Assembly: GCA_024138015.1 (NCBI GenBank)
Contig: JAMXBB010000009.1
Coordinates: 87,438,685 to 87,502,684 of the forward strand
Origin: Lumnitzera littorea
Taxonomy: Eukaryota > Streptophyta > Magnoliopsida > Myrtales > Combretaceae
DNA: 64,000 nucleotides
Direction: 5' to 3'
Positions 1 to 11,945 of the stretch are shown here, piece by piece (within the stretch, counting starts at the first letter, position 1; every line of letters starts with the position of its first letter). The position numbers and the translations under genes were made by a program. The notes under the pieces were generated by a model. The model ran no database searches. It had not been told where the DNA came from and saw only the letters and a list, made by a program, of their open reading frames with translations.

Positions 1-3000
1 GTGCAAAGGATAGACTCAGTACAAACAATGACCAAGGTTTAGATGCTAAAAGGAAGCGACCGAGGATTTTGACATACTCATCCCACACGCCTGTCAATCA
101 TCCAATTTTGAACATTTTGATGGAAGTACATGGGTGAGAGGGCATCCTCCAATGGCTAGAAAGAATGAGAAGGAATCCCTCAAGAAGAAACTCTAACTAG
201 TATTGTGATTTCCATCGTAACAAAGGTCACCGTACGGATGAGTGCATTTAACTCAAGAATGAAATTGAAGATGTGATCCAATGTAGGTATTAATGAAAAT
301 TTCTAGTACATGATGTTGAAAGAATCGAAAGACTGTCTCAGAGGAGATGCGAGGAACAAGAGGATGACACTTGGCCAGCAGCAGTCGTGAAAGATACAAG
401 GGATATTAATTAGAGGTATGCAAATGGGTTAAACGGGTTAACCTGGCCCAGCCTACTTTAGCCCGCAGGTTAAATGTGCTGAGCTCATTTAGCCCGCTTT
501 TTTAATAGGCTAAAAAATCTCGGCCCTAACCCATTTAAAAAATCAGTTAAATGGTCTGGCTTGCGAGCCAAAGGCATAAATAGGCCAACCCAAATTGGCC
601 TACTTTAACTCGTGGGTTAAACGAGCCAAGCTCATTTGGCCCGCTTTTAAATAGGCCAAAAAATCTTAGCCCTAACCCTTTTTAAAAGTAGGTTAAATAG
701 ATTGGCCTGCGAGTCAAAGCCTACTTGCACACCTTTAATGTTAATCCCAGTAGAGCACCTAATAGAGTAGTTAATACCATTGTCGACGAACCTACTATAA
801 GCCGGTTGAGCTCTTCGAGCTCGATTAATGCCAAAAATTACATATGCAACATTCAAGGCAAAAAGGTCAAGATCAATGATACAATTTCTTTGAGACAGGA
901 AGATTTCAAAGGTATCTAGAGGCCGCATGATGACATACTTGTTATTAATGTAAAGGTTGCCAACTTCGAAGTCAAGAAAATTCTTGTTGACATATGAAGT
1001 TTGGCTGACATCATTTTTCAGCATGCGTTCAATCAAATGAGACCTAAGATCAAGGCATAGTTAAGGTCTTATAAGTATGATCTCTATGCCTTCAATAATT
1101 AGCTTGTCTGCCTGTCCAAGTAGTTGGAGTAATCACACTACTAATTTAGATCGGCGATGACGAGCATATTGGAGAGGATAAGGTGGACTTCTTTGTCGTC
1201 AAATGCTAGTCCTCGTGCAACATGATAATAGGAAAGCCGTGTTAGCATTTATTCGGCATTGTCCCTTCACCCCACTCTTATAAGAGTTGGTGTGTGCAAA
1301 GGAGGTCAACAACTAGTACGATCCTTATCTATAAGGGCCTTAAGATGAGAGCAAGTATTTCAAGTTGAAACCTGTCTAGAAGGCAAGTCAGTCGGCATAG
1401 AGAATGCTGAGAATGATATTGAGGAAATCCCTTTGGGAAATGAACTCGAGAAGACAATAAGGATAGGAAAACCCTTGTTAGCAAATGTTCGGAAAAGTTT
1501 GATTGACTTCTTGTAAGCTAATGTTGACGTGTTTGCATGGTTACCTTTAAACATGTCGGGTATTCTGAGAGAAGTTATGGTACATAAGCTTTAAATTGAT
1601 CCGAATGTGAAGGTAGTCTAACAGAAAAAGAGACATTTTGCACCAGAGAGACAAGCAGTAGTAGAAGAAGAGGTTTAAAAATTATTGAAGGTAGGATTTA
1701 TTCGGAAAGAGCCTTATCCGACTTAGCTAGCAAATTGTGTGCTTGTCAAGAAGTCTAACGGCAAGTGGCGAATGTGCATAAACTTTACGGATCTCAATAA
1801 GGCCTGTCCCAAGGATTGTTTCCCATTACCAAAAATAAATTAGATGGAAAATGCAACCGTAGGACATGCGTTACTTTCTTTTATAGATACTTTCTCTGGT
1901 TACAATCAAATTAAGGTGGATAAGGCAGATGAAGTCCACACATCTTTTGTTACCAATTTTGGAACGTACTGTTATACGGTGATGCCCTTTGGGTTGAAGA
2001 ATGCTGGTGCAATATACTAGAGATTAGTAACGAAGATGTTCAAATCTCAAATCCATAGAAATGTCGAAGTATAAGTAGATGACATGATTGTGAAGAGCAT
2101 GAAGGAAGATCAACATCTTACCGATCTGGAGGAGACATTTGCTACATTGAGGAGATATAGCATGAAACTCAATCCACAGAAGTATGTCTTTAGCGCAACA
2201 TCAGGGAAATTTCTTGGGTATATGGTTACTCGACGTAGCATCAAGGCTAATCTGAGAAAGATTGAAGCTATAAAGAATATGAAATTACCTTGTACGCTCA
2301 AAGAGGTATAGGAACTCATTGGGTGAATTGCTGCCCTCAATAGATTTGTGTCAAGAAGTGCAGATAGGTGTGCAGAATTCTTTAAAATTTTAAAGAATCT
2401 AAAAGAATTTAACTGGACCGATGATTGCGAAAGAGCTTTCAATGACCTCAAGGAATTTCTTACATTACCCCCGATACTCTCGACACCCATTCTTAGAGAA
2501 AATTTATACTTGTATTTGTTAGTCAGCTGCTGAGCTCTTTCCTCTGTCTTGGTTCAAATTGAAGACAAAGAGCATCAACCTTTTTATTACGTAAGTCATG
2601 TTCTGTAGGGGCTAGAGCTTCGGTACACAAAGATTGAAAAATTCGTATTAGCAGTGGTTCTCTCAACAAGAAAGTTAAAGTCGTATTTTGAAGCTCACCA
2701 AATTATTATCCTCACCAATCAGCTATTGCAACAAGCATTACATTGGTCTAATTCCTCGAGGAGGATGATGAAATATGCCTTAAAGCTTAGTGCCCATAGT
2801 GTACAATATAAACCCAAAAGAGCACTAAAGGCCCAAATATTGGCGAATTTTGTAGTCGAATTCACTATAGAAGAAGATTGTGTGGAGGTAGCCTAGAAAC
2901 CTATCTAGTTTCTTTATGTCGATGGTTCTTCGACATGAGAAGAAAGTGGTGTAGGCTTAGTTCTTCAAGGCCCGTATAATGTCAAAGTTCATTACACTCT

Positions 3001-3935
3001 AAAATTTCGATTCCTAGCCAGTAACAATGAAGCAGAGTATGAAGCTCTAATTGCCGGATTGAAACTGGCAAAAGAAATTGTTGTCAAGAAACTCGAAGTG
3101 TTCTCTAATTCCTAACTGGTGGTAAATCAGGTCATCGGGAGTTACACAGCAAGGGAAGAAAAGATGAGTAAGCACCTATTGGTGGTATGAACGCTTGCAG
3201 AAGAATTCCTATATTTCTCCATTTACAAAATTCCGGGAAGTAAGAATATCGTAGTGACAAGTTGTTGAAGTTGGCCAGTATGGCATTCCCTAAGCTGAGC
3301 AAGAAACTTTTTGTCGAGTTTCTTTCGCAGAAAAGCTTATCCACTCTTTCGTAGAGCTGTAAGTTGGCTCCTTGCTTAAGAGAAGAATCATGGAAGGATT
3401 CCCTAGTGAATTATCTAAAAGATGGTACTCTCCTTAACGACAAAAAAGGGGCATAAAGATTAGCTTACTAGGCCATAAACTATATGCTGATTGATGGTCA
3501 GTTGTATAAGCTTGGTATATCTCAACCCTACCTTTGATGCCTTTCCTTGAAAGATACCTAGAGGGTGTTATCTGAGTTACATGGTAGCATATACAGTAAC
3601 TATGTAAAGGTGTAAACACTATACATTTGAGTTTTACGACTTGGCTATTACTAGTCGACTATGAGAGAAGACACATAGGATGTTGTCCAGTACTATCCTT
3701 AATGCCAAAAGCATGAGTCGTCGAGTAATGCGCCTGCAACTAAGTTATGTAGCCTAACTAACCCTTGGCCATTCGCTTAGTGGGGATTAGACATCCTCGG
3801 ACCCTTTCTAAAATCTACCACCTAACGATAATTTGCCATTGTCGCCATCAATTATTTTACCAAGTGGGTCGAGGCTGAGGCAGTAGCAAAAATCACCAAA
3901 TAGAAGGTAAAAGCGTTTATCTAACCTTGCCTCCA
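1..3935 (+). pseudogene. Ty3/gypsy (Tat-type) gag-pol remnant, heavily decayed
   Basis: Conceptual translation gives the retroelement polyprotein in order. A gag end with a CDFHRNKGHRTDEC knuckle-like motif lies near 207-246. A protease near 880-1020 has lost its catalytic triplet to a stop. RT follows (KWRMC..FTDLNKACPKD near 1760-1815, VDDMIVKS near 2075-2097), then RNase H. A second, archaeal-type RNase H has LYVDGSS near 2913 and NNEAEYEALIAGLKLAKE near 3025. Integrase core pieces (WGLDILGPF, FTKWVEAEAVAKIT) lie near 3780-3900. The dual RNase H is typical of the Tat/Ogre/Retand lineage. Many in-frame stops sit where Gln, Trp or Arg is expected. The integrase C-terminus is missing after about 3935. 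The 5' LTR lies outside the window. The gag is interrupted by the MITE at 411-737. It cannot encode a working protein. Confidence 0.9.
411..737. mobile_element. hAT-type MITE inside the Tat gag
   Basis: The element begins TAGAGGTATGCAAATGGG and ends with the imperfect inverse of that sequence (reverse complement TAAAGGTGTGCAAGTAGG), the terminus style of plant hAT elements. It is flanked by an 8-bp target-site duplication, ATATTAAT (403-410) and ATGTTAAT (738-745), matching at 7 of 8. The interior is two diverged direct copies of about 130 bp (about 450-577 and 588-722), both rich in 'ggcc' and 'gcccgc' motifs. It has no coding capacity. Removing it with one TSD copy makes the gag reading frame continuous across the site. 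Confidence 0.85.
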
Positions 3936-4531
3936 TAATATCGGTTGAGCTACTAGAAGAACATGCCACCTCACTTCTTATTTGGGGGGGAAAAGTGGCC
4001 TCAATTTCCATTGCTTTAGAATTAGAGAGGACAAGTTAACGAAAAACTTTGCGAACCATACCTAAATGTTTGTACGGAATGATAAAATAGAAGTCAAAGA
4101 ATGTGAGGTTAAAGATGAGAAAGCAAATGAAAGTTTAAGACGCAACTAGAAAAATGAATTCTGATTGTGAATAGTACTTTATATATGAACAATTCATCCT
4201 TGTAATTGCAAATCTACTTCTGACAATAATGATGTACAAATCTGGTAATGGCGTGGATTAGTGATGCATGTTTCATGACAAAAATTTGGTGGCTGACAAC
4301 TTTATGACAGTTATTAGGCCTGCAACAAAATGATGACTAAGCGACAGATGTCATACCTTCAACTTCTTGGTTTCTCGAACCGGTAAGAGTTTAGAAATTG
4401 TAACCTTTCAACTGGGATGTGATACATCCTACTTCCCATGTTACTCAGCATCAATCTAAAGAATTACTACCCCACTCGGCCTCTAGTGCAATATATACAT
4501 GTGTAACTCCCTTTATCGACCGCTTGCATAT
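3936..4531 (+). other. 3' untranslated remnant of the Tat-type element
   Basis: No ORF or domain is recognisable. The stretch lies between the broken integrase and the polypurine tract, where the lost integrase C-terminus and the 3' UTR should be. It is probably the truncated end of the internal region. Confidence 0.45.
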
Positions 4532-4548
4532 GGGAGTTGGGGGGCAAA
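4532..4548 (+). other. polypurine tract of the Tat-type element
   Basis: GGGAGTTGGGGGGCAAA stands directly before a TGTTGATAG LTR start. This is the expected plus-strand primer site at the junction of internal region and 3' LTR. Confidence 0.65.
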
Positions 4549-5000
4549 TGTTGATAGTCAATTTTCACTCATTTAACATACTAGTTCATTTAGTCACCGA
4601 TATGTTGAGTAGTTGAATCTTTCGGCATACTACTAGATAGATGATACACGGCATTTCCACTAAGTAGAATAAATTCGTTCTTGGTTTGAATTCAAGTTCA
4701 TGGCGCGAATGGTTATCATAGGCACAGTTATATTACATAACCGTTTACTTTCCCTACATAATAGGCGAGATGTCAAATCAAGACACTTCCATATGTCTTA
4801 ACAGTTATTCCAATAATTGCCTTAGATACTACAACCACCTATAAATATTGGAAAGAAACTCTATAAGAGCTCTTTGATACTTTTTACTCATATACTATCC
4901 ATACAAAGTCACTCTATTAACTTAGGCATCAGAGTGGCTACATCAGACTTGCTTCAATACCAAGCATTTCATTTTCTTTTGCAAGATTTTCCTTCATCTC
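4549..5000 (+). repeat. 3' LTR of the Tat-type element (right end approximate)
   Basis: It starts with TG right after the polypurine tract. A TATA-like box (CTATAAATATT) lies near 4838, and a motif resembling the GCATCAGAGTGGC seen late in Tat LTRs is near 4925. No partner LTR is present in the window, so the right end is an estimate. Confidence 0.55.
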
Positions 5001-5376
5001 AAAATTTACCAACAACAGGTTTCTATTTCCAAAAGTATGGTAGTATACAAATTCCTAGGTCTAGCGATGAGGTAGCCTCCGCAATCTATGCTTATGCCCT
5101 ATAACGGTGGTCTTTAGACTAAACCCCTAGCTACCCATGGTTAGTGTCTCTAATGCCAAGCAAACTCATGAGCCAAGGGTAGGGTCTTATTGTACCAATG
5201 CTCTTGTATTGTATAAATCAAATCATGTGGGAATCCTTCCTTTTAAGGCCCTTCATTACCAACTGTGTGAGGTGATCAACCAATATCAACAAACCATTCA
5301 AATATGCAATAATAAATCAAGCAACCAATTATTCAGCTATTATGTTTCACAACCTTTTACACAACTAGTATTTAAG
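5001..5376. other. unassigned spacer
   Basis: Only short ORFs without family resemblance. It resembles repeat-derived DNA and forms the left flank of element E. No motif is recognisable. Confidence 0.4.
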
Positions 5377-5868
5377 TGTTACGGGTAGGATTCCTCTCGA
5401 CGCTCCTGTATGGCACTTAGCACTCCTAACCATACTGAGGAAGGCCAAGTTCAACCTAAAAACTACATACTCAAGTTTAGAGAGAGAAAGTAGAGATAAA
5501 GACTTTGATTATCAACTCAATTCTACTCAATGTCTAGATGAATACAAATGAGGGGAAACCCACTATATATACAAATGGCCCCTTACAATGGATGGTCGAG
5601 ATTGATTCAATCTAACGGTTACAATTGAATCTTACCTACCTACCTCACCTACCCTACCTACTCTGCCTACTATTATACATTAAATCTGGATATCTCTAGA
5701 ACCTTCTTAAAACCTTCCAACCTCTAGAATCTTCCTTAAGTCTAGGCCTAGGCCTTTCTCTCTTGATAAGTCATGGGAAACTCTTACATATGTCTTCTTT
5801 ATCTTATGTCCCATACTCAAGGACATGTTTGACGTATTCCAAGGGCCTTGGAAAATTAGTCTATGAAA
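5377..5868 (-). repeat. 3' LTR of element E
   Basis: Left copy of the pair. On the - strand it follows the polypurine tract AGTGGGGGAGAA (just right of 5868). A TATA box for the - strand lies near 5561-5572, and a CCTA microsatellite near 5635-5672 is shared with the other LTR. Confidence 0.85.
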
Positions 5869-5884
5869 TTCTCCCCCACTTAAT

Positions 5885-7797
5885 CCAATGATGTCCTTGT
5901 TGTGGTTTCCTTCTTGAATTCTAATCCACTCAATACCTTGACCTTAGTTCTCTATATGTACCTATATCATAGGAATGCTTGATAACCTCCCTTCTTGAAG
6001 CCTCTCGCCTTTTTTAATCTTAACCTTAGTTGTTGAGACTTTATCCTACTTTTCCACATTTACTGGGTTTGAACCTTTTAGGATCTCATCAACTGTTCTT
6101 TCCTCCATCTCCCCTACTAAAGTCAAACTATCTCCTTTCATCAATGTCGACTCTTCTCCTATGATTCACATTGATGTAATAAACTTTGTTGCTCGTCTTG
6201 TATTCCTACTTATTGGGACTATACATTGAGAACCCTAATTATGCCAACAAATGCAATTAGATCGAAGAATAATGATGGCATCGTTCTTATCCAAGAAGTC
6301 AATGCTAATAACAAACTTAAAATCATCCATGGGGACGACTTCAATATTCTCCCTTCCTCTCTAATCCTCGATGTTGAATTCTATATTCTTAGCAACCCCA
6401 TAAGTTAGGAGTTCCTAGGAGTTAACCGCCTTGAGTCGGGCTTTACTTCATTCAACTTTTAGCTGAAGCTTAGAAGCAGCATCCTTTGAAATGAATAAAT
6501 GTAAGGCCCTTATATTTACCATAGCATTTATCTTCCTTCCTGCTACTTTAGCTTCCACATACATTAAACCCTTTTTCTCCTTCTTACCTTGAGACTTCAT
6601 GGTGTAGAGAAGATGGATGGTAGCAAGCTTACCCTTGTTGTCTTCATTGGTTTCATCTATCGTAAGAAGAGCATCTAATCTTTCCCTCTTTGGACAATCT
6701 CGAGCATAATGTGGTCCATCATAAAAATAGCACTTAAGTTGTCGTATTGTCCTCTTATCTACCATCCTCTTCCTTCCTCTTGGAGGACTAGAAGATCTCC
6801 TACCTTCCATATCTTCCTCTTCTTCTCCTTCATTACTTATGGGATGCCAATCTCCCTCCTTTTGAAGTTCCACCAGGCCCTCTACTATAGCAATGGCTAT
6901 TAAGATGTTCTCTACCCTATGACATTCCAACTCCAACTTGGCCTAAGGTTTTAAGCCATCTAAGAACCTAATAAGAGCATCATCTAGGTTGAGGTCCAAT
7001 ATTTGCAACATCAACTTTGAGAATTCTTGAACGTGTTGCTTCACACTGGCTTTTTATTGTAGGTGCCTGAGTTTGACCTTAGCTTCTCTCTTCGCATTTT
7101 GGGGAGAGAATTGATCTCAAAACTCTATCACAAAGTGTAGCCATGAAGTAATCTCATTGACCCTCCTTCTCCACTAAATCAATACCGTATCCTTTAGGTA
7201 TAAGGCTGTCGTCCTTACTTTACTTCCATCATCGACAAGCCCTAACACCCCAAAGTACTGTTCAACTCCTCATAGAAAATTATCTACTTCCCTTACAGAT
7301 CATATCCCCTTAAAGCATTCAGGCTTCGGTACTTCTACCCTTATGACTGGTTGGATAGTTACTCCATTAACAATAGCAGCTCGACATCTTGCCAACTAAT
7401 TCTTAAGGTCTTCAATCTCCTACCGCATGGCAATTATTGTAGCATCAGTTTTTGCTTCATGTGCTTCTTCCTTAGCTTCTAGTGTACCCATTTGAGTCTC
7501 AAGGATACACTCCTTTTCTTCAAGCTCTCCATCACGCCTCCTTAGTTCCTCTAAGGCTTGGTTCAAAGCTCCTTGTAGCTCACCTCAGAGTTCTTCCTCT
7601 AACCTATCCATGGTAGCTCCATAGTCATCTAGTTTCTCTTTAACTTCAGTGACGCTTAGCTTAACCTTATCTACCCAAGTGGAAAGGGGACTCAATAAAT
7701 CCTTAGACTTAGCCCTCTACCTTGTCATTCAGCTTTCTCCTTAGTCATCCACCTTATTGACTGTGGAGTTGTTGTTCTCATTTCTAGACGATGACAT
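5885..7797 (-). pseudogene. gag plus aspartic protease of element E, decayed
   Basis: The - strand frame opens at an ATG at 7797, 32 bases inside the LTR. It runs through a charged coiled-coil-like N-terminus and a gag core (conserved 'FSPQNAKREAKVKLRHLQ' near 7060-7125). A CCHC knuckle near 6700-6740 has its second Cys replaced by Tyr (CYFYDGPHYARDC). The protease homology has Asn-Ile-Arg-Ala where retropepsins have Asp-Thr-Gly-Ala, so the catalytic Asp is lost. A 162-codon open stretch covers 6448-6936; outside it several stops occur at Gln/Trp/Arg-type positions. The frame runs into the polypurine tract with no RT homology. Confidence 0.8.
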
Positions 7798-7811
7798 TCT
7801 CTCTTCAAAAG

Positions 7812-7826
7812 CCTGCTCTGATACCA
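7812..7826 (-). other. primer-binding site of element E (tRNA-iMet)
   Basis: On the - strand this reads TGGTATCAGAGCAGG, complementary to the 3' end of plant initiator Met tRNA. It lies two bases inside the right LTR and fixes the element's orientation. Confidence 0.9.
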
Positions 7827-7828
7827 CT

Positions 7829-8319
7829 TGTCATGGGCGGAATTCCTCTCAACGCTCCCATGTGGCACTTAACGCTCCTAACTACATTGAGGAAGGCTAA
7901 GTTTAGCTTGAAAACTACACATTCAAGTTTAGAGAGAGAAAGTAAAGAGAGAGACTATGATTATCAACTCAATTCCACTCAATGTCTGGATGATTACAAA
8001 TGAAGGGAGGCCCCCTATATATACAAATGGCCTTGTACAATGGATGGCTAAGATTTATTCAATCTAATGGTTACAATTGAATCTTACTTACCTACCTACC
8101 TACTTTACCTACTCTACCTACTATTATACATTATATCTGGACATTTCTGGAACCTTCTTAAAACCTTTCAACCTCTAGAATCTTCCTTAAGTTTGGGCTT
8201 AGGCCTTTCTCTCCTGATAAGCTATGGGAACCTCTTACATATGTCTTTTTTGTCTTGTATCCCATACTTAAGGACATGTTAGGCGTATTCCAAGGGCCTT
8301 GGAAAATTAGTCTATAACA
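7829..8319 (-). repeat. 5' LTR of element E
   Basis: Right copy of the LTR pair, starting TGTCATGGGCGG on + and ending TCTATAACA. It contains the - strand TATA box near 8012-8022 and the CCTA microsatellite near 8090-8127. Confidence 0.85.
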
Positions 8320-9600
8320 TAGGTACATGCATAACCCCAACCCTCATGCATTAAATTATTAATATTTACTTTAGGTGCACTAATTATAAGCATAAAACAA
8401 ATATAGAGTCATCGAGAGTACTCACTTAGCTATTAAGTCTATCAACGATCGTAATAGTGGAAAATATAGCTAAATTAGCATTCAACCTTTAAACTACAAC
8501 TTGAGAGAGGACAATCACCACCAAGCAACAACAAACCTATTGCTAGGAGCTGTCGATAAGGGTGAGGCTGCTGCTGATCATTAGAAGCCAATCAATTGGT
8601 GAGTTGCCAAATTTGCTCTGAACTTCAATAGTTTATTAAAAATACTAACTTTGTTTTAAAATTATGAATTTTCGTTTTCCAAAGTAATTTTATGTGTAGA
8701 TTTAAAAAATAAAACCATTTTTCAAAATTTGAAGTGCAAATATATGTTCCTTAAGAAATAGCACGTGTACACTGATTTTCAATTAAATTTTAAAAAGATC
8801 AAATGATGTAGTTTCAACCTTAGTTTTTGAATATAAGATGTTTACATACTATATTTTCATGTTATGTGATCAATTAGTGGAAATTTTAAAACTGAATTTT
8901 GGATAAATTTTGATTGTCATAAAATAGTGAACTGTTAAGCTATTCTTATAAAGTCAACTTAATAAAATTAATATAACTTATGTTATAATTTGAATATCAA
9001 TAAGTTTTGAAGATATTTAATTGAAGGGAAATAAAAATCTTAGAGTGAAAGTCATTTGTTCAATTGTTTTAATTTTTAGAAGGAAGGAATTGTATATTTT
9101 CTTAATTTAAATTTGTAAATAACAAAGTGTAAGTTGTGAGTATATATTTATTAAAGGAAAAATTAGGGAATACATTAGAGACTGTATACAAATGGCAAAC
9201 TAGCAAGTTGATCAAGAATTAAATCAAAGACCTTGTATATATGAAATGTAGTTAGGTGAATCTTAGAGAATAGGTCATAATTTATTCCTAGGATTTCTAG
9301 GTAAATTGCAATTAGAGGGTAAATTGGAGGTTAAATCAAAGACTAACTAAATATGAAACTAATAACAAGTGACCTAAGAACCTGGATTACTAGGTATAGT
9401 AGAACCTGAAAAATAAGTTAATAAACTGAGTTATAAAATAACAGCTTATATATGATATTTCTATGAACATGAAAATAACATTTATATTATAGGGGGTAAT
9501 AGTGAAGATATATGACTAGTTACACCTTAGTTAGCAAATCAAAAGCCTAAGTAAGTTTGTAATCAATATGTAATTGTATTTCAAAGTATTGTTTTATATT
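8320..9600. other. AT-rich DNA without recognisable genes
   Basis: All frames are closed. The first 250 bases look like old LTR-type sequence but no boundary or partner was found. Confidence 0.4.
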
Positions 9601-10524
9601 ACTTAGAGGCTTAAGGTTATACCTAGTTATACTTGTAAGTAGCTTGTTTGTGGACATGCTTGTATGTCTTTGAGCCTGATTATACACTACCGGTTTGTTA
9701 TATTGGAGTGGAATTGATTGATCATCTTAAACCAGACTTAACTATATTAGACTTAAAAACTTCACCGGACATGTATTACAACCTATTAGAGGACGATTAA
9801 GATTATCTAACCAAATATCGACCCTTTCAAAAGGGATAGTGAGATGGTTCCTTCTTTACCTTTAGTTGAACTAAGTGATAGGAAAGGAAGTTGCTGTAAA
9901 GTTGAAAGCAGTAGTTCGAAGGTAATTGCAGGAGGAAGGATATCTCCATTGTACAAGTTTGGGTTTGGTCATGAGCTATTGCATATACATTGAAACTCCT
10001 CAAACTTGGATTAGAGTGAGTATAATTTCTTTAATTTCATGACAAATTAGATAACGTTGTTTGATGGTATTTGTTTTGTTGCATTGCATTTATTTAACTG
10101 CTTAATAACCTTGTTTGTGCTTATCATACGATCTTATGTCTCTACCCTTACTTGCTAAGCGGTTGGTTGTCCACATCCCTGTAGATCTTTTTGTAGTTGT
10201 TATAGGATGACATAGTATAACTACATTGAGGTTAGTTGGTGCTAGATTCTAAGGTGTGAGTATATGAAAATGAAGAATAACTAGACTCTTAAGGCTTTTG
10301 TTGTTATCTTTTGCCCTTTTGGTGTTAGGTTATGTAAATGTTTAAATAACATAAGTTACTAAGTCATGTAAATAATACTTGGATTAAATAAATTTCAATA
10401 TATGCTCTAAGACCTCCGCAAGTGAAATAATATTATTATCATGTGAATTGTTTACTTCAGATTGGGTTAGTCATAGATATCTTGTATAAAACAAGTCTAC
10501 AATAGCGGCTTTGAGGTCATGACA
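9600..10524 (+). repeat. probable 3' part of a Tekay/Del-like LTR
   Basis: The stretch GGTTGGTTGTCCACATCC (near 10161) and the end 'gctttgaggtcatgaca' resemble the late part of long plant gypsy LTRs as I recall them. The end at TGACA (10524) is inferred. No TSD, start or partner LTR was found. Confidence 0.35.
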
Positions 10525-11146
10525 CATCCCTATCATTTTTCAATTCATTTAAGAAGGGAAAAGATGGCCTACCATAAGTATTACTATAGAGAATCTCCCC
10601 CCTCCCCCCCAACAAATTGTAATTGCATTTTGAAGAATCAAATGGAGAAGCATACCACAAGCCATCACTAATGGATCCTCTTGTACATATTGCAATTGAA
10701 ATTAATGCCTAGTAAGAAACAAGTGAAGGCCTATTATGGATCTTCAACATGAGATCAGCCCTTTTCGATGTATTGTGTTACACATATGAAAGGAAAGAAG
10801 ATACATTAGCAAGAAGGGAGAAATTTAAAAGTTGCACAAAATTGAAGGGACATCTTTTCAAAAGGCATGTACACTAGAGAAACTTTGAGGTCGCAACATT
10901 GAAAGAGGACTTTTAGATGCTACATAGAGGATCAATTGTGAAGAAATTCTAGGTGGATAGAAATTGGGAAATGGAGATTTCTCCCATCAAGCTTTCAATT
11001 ATTCATGTTTCTTTTTGGGTGATTTGATACACACTTTATTTTAGAAACATCGATTTATTTATAACTAATATTTTCATGACATGTTTCTATTTTGTTGTGT
11101 GTTTCTTTAATTCGGTCATATGCTAAATTATTTTATGTGGGAGATT
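10525..11146. other. unassigned, possibly 3' internal fragment of an LTR element
   Basis: No coding signal. It ends with ATGTGGGAGAT, which looks like a polypurine tract before the TGATGAAG LTR-like start at 11147. A C-rich run (CCCCCCTCCCCCCC) is at about 10596. Confidence 0.3.
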
Positions 11147-11945
11147 GATGAAGCCTAATTACTAATTGTTCTTGTAACTTTATTATAATATAATTAGATA
11201 CTTGGATTATTCTTGTTTAAATCTTGATGCTATGATCTTGTGTTTAGGACCCAAAGTATAGGATTATAGAATGTGCTCTTGAATTAGAAAGTGATTTTAT
11301 AGAATAGATTATCAAGCTTCATGTTTAATTAAGTTAGTAAATTAAGAAAACTGTAACTATCTTTAATTAAATTGAATTTGCACTTACAAATTATTACGAT
11401 GTTCTTGTTAATTTCTAGTTAAAGTAACTTAAGAGAGATTAACTTAGAACACTAGTCAGTTACATAATGAAAGATAAGTAATTGTATTTTTAAATTCATG
11501 TTAAATTGACTAGAGGAATTTATGAATTTAATTTTGTTGGTTAATAATTTGAGAATTTAGGAGATGAATTGTATTATTAACCTATAAAAGAACTTTACGA
11601 TTCAGAAGGGAAATAAAGTACTTTAGCAAATTCACAAAAATAGCTAAGTAGCTAATTATAATTATAATTTAGTCAAAGTGCGATTAGTATATTATGATGG
11701 ATTTGATTTTCTCACTTTGTTATTGATTGAATCAGTAAAAGTTCTCTTGGTGATTGTTTTATTCTATTTCCTTAGTCTTAATTAGTTTTGATAATTTAGT
11801 TTTATTTTATTTTATTAATTTTCAAGTGCTTAGATAATAGTAGAGTTGACACTAGTCTAGTATTAATTTAATCCTCATGGGAACGATACTCTACTCACTC
11901 TTTATTACTTAATCAATCTAGTATACTTACTAGTGTCCACACTTA
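11147..11945 (+). repeat. Athila/TRIM-like LTR remnant
   Basis: It starts TGATGAAGCC after a purine run. Its last 100 bases (TTATTACTTAATCAATC, TATACTTACTAGTGTCCACA) resemble the end of the solo LTR at 55795-57116 read on the opposite strand. Boundaries are approximate. Confidence 0.4.

Larger units (their letters stand above)
5377..8319 (-). mobile_element. element E: gag/protease-only LTR retrotransposon (TR-GAG-like)
   Basis: Two roughly 490-bp LTRs (5377-5868 and 7829-8319) bracket a 1.96 kb interior read on the - strand. The LTRs start TGTYAYGGG and end near CTATAACA. An initiator-Met tRNA primer site abuts the right LTR and a polypurine tract abuts the left one. The interior codes for gag and a protease-like region but has no RT, RNase H or integrase, so the element depended on enzymes supplied elsewhere. 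LTRs differ by roughly 20% by eye, so it is old. No convincing 5-bp TSD is visible (TTAAG against TAGGT). Confidence 0.85.

Noticed and set aside
5372..8324. TSD for element E (TTAAG/TAGGT)
   Set aside because: Too few matches to claim; boundaries rest on the LTR alignment, primer site and polypurine tract.
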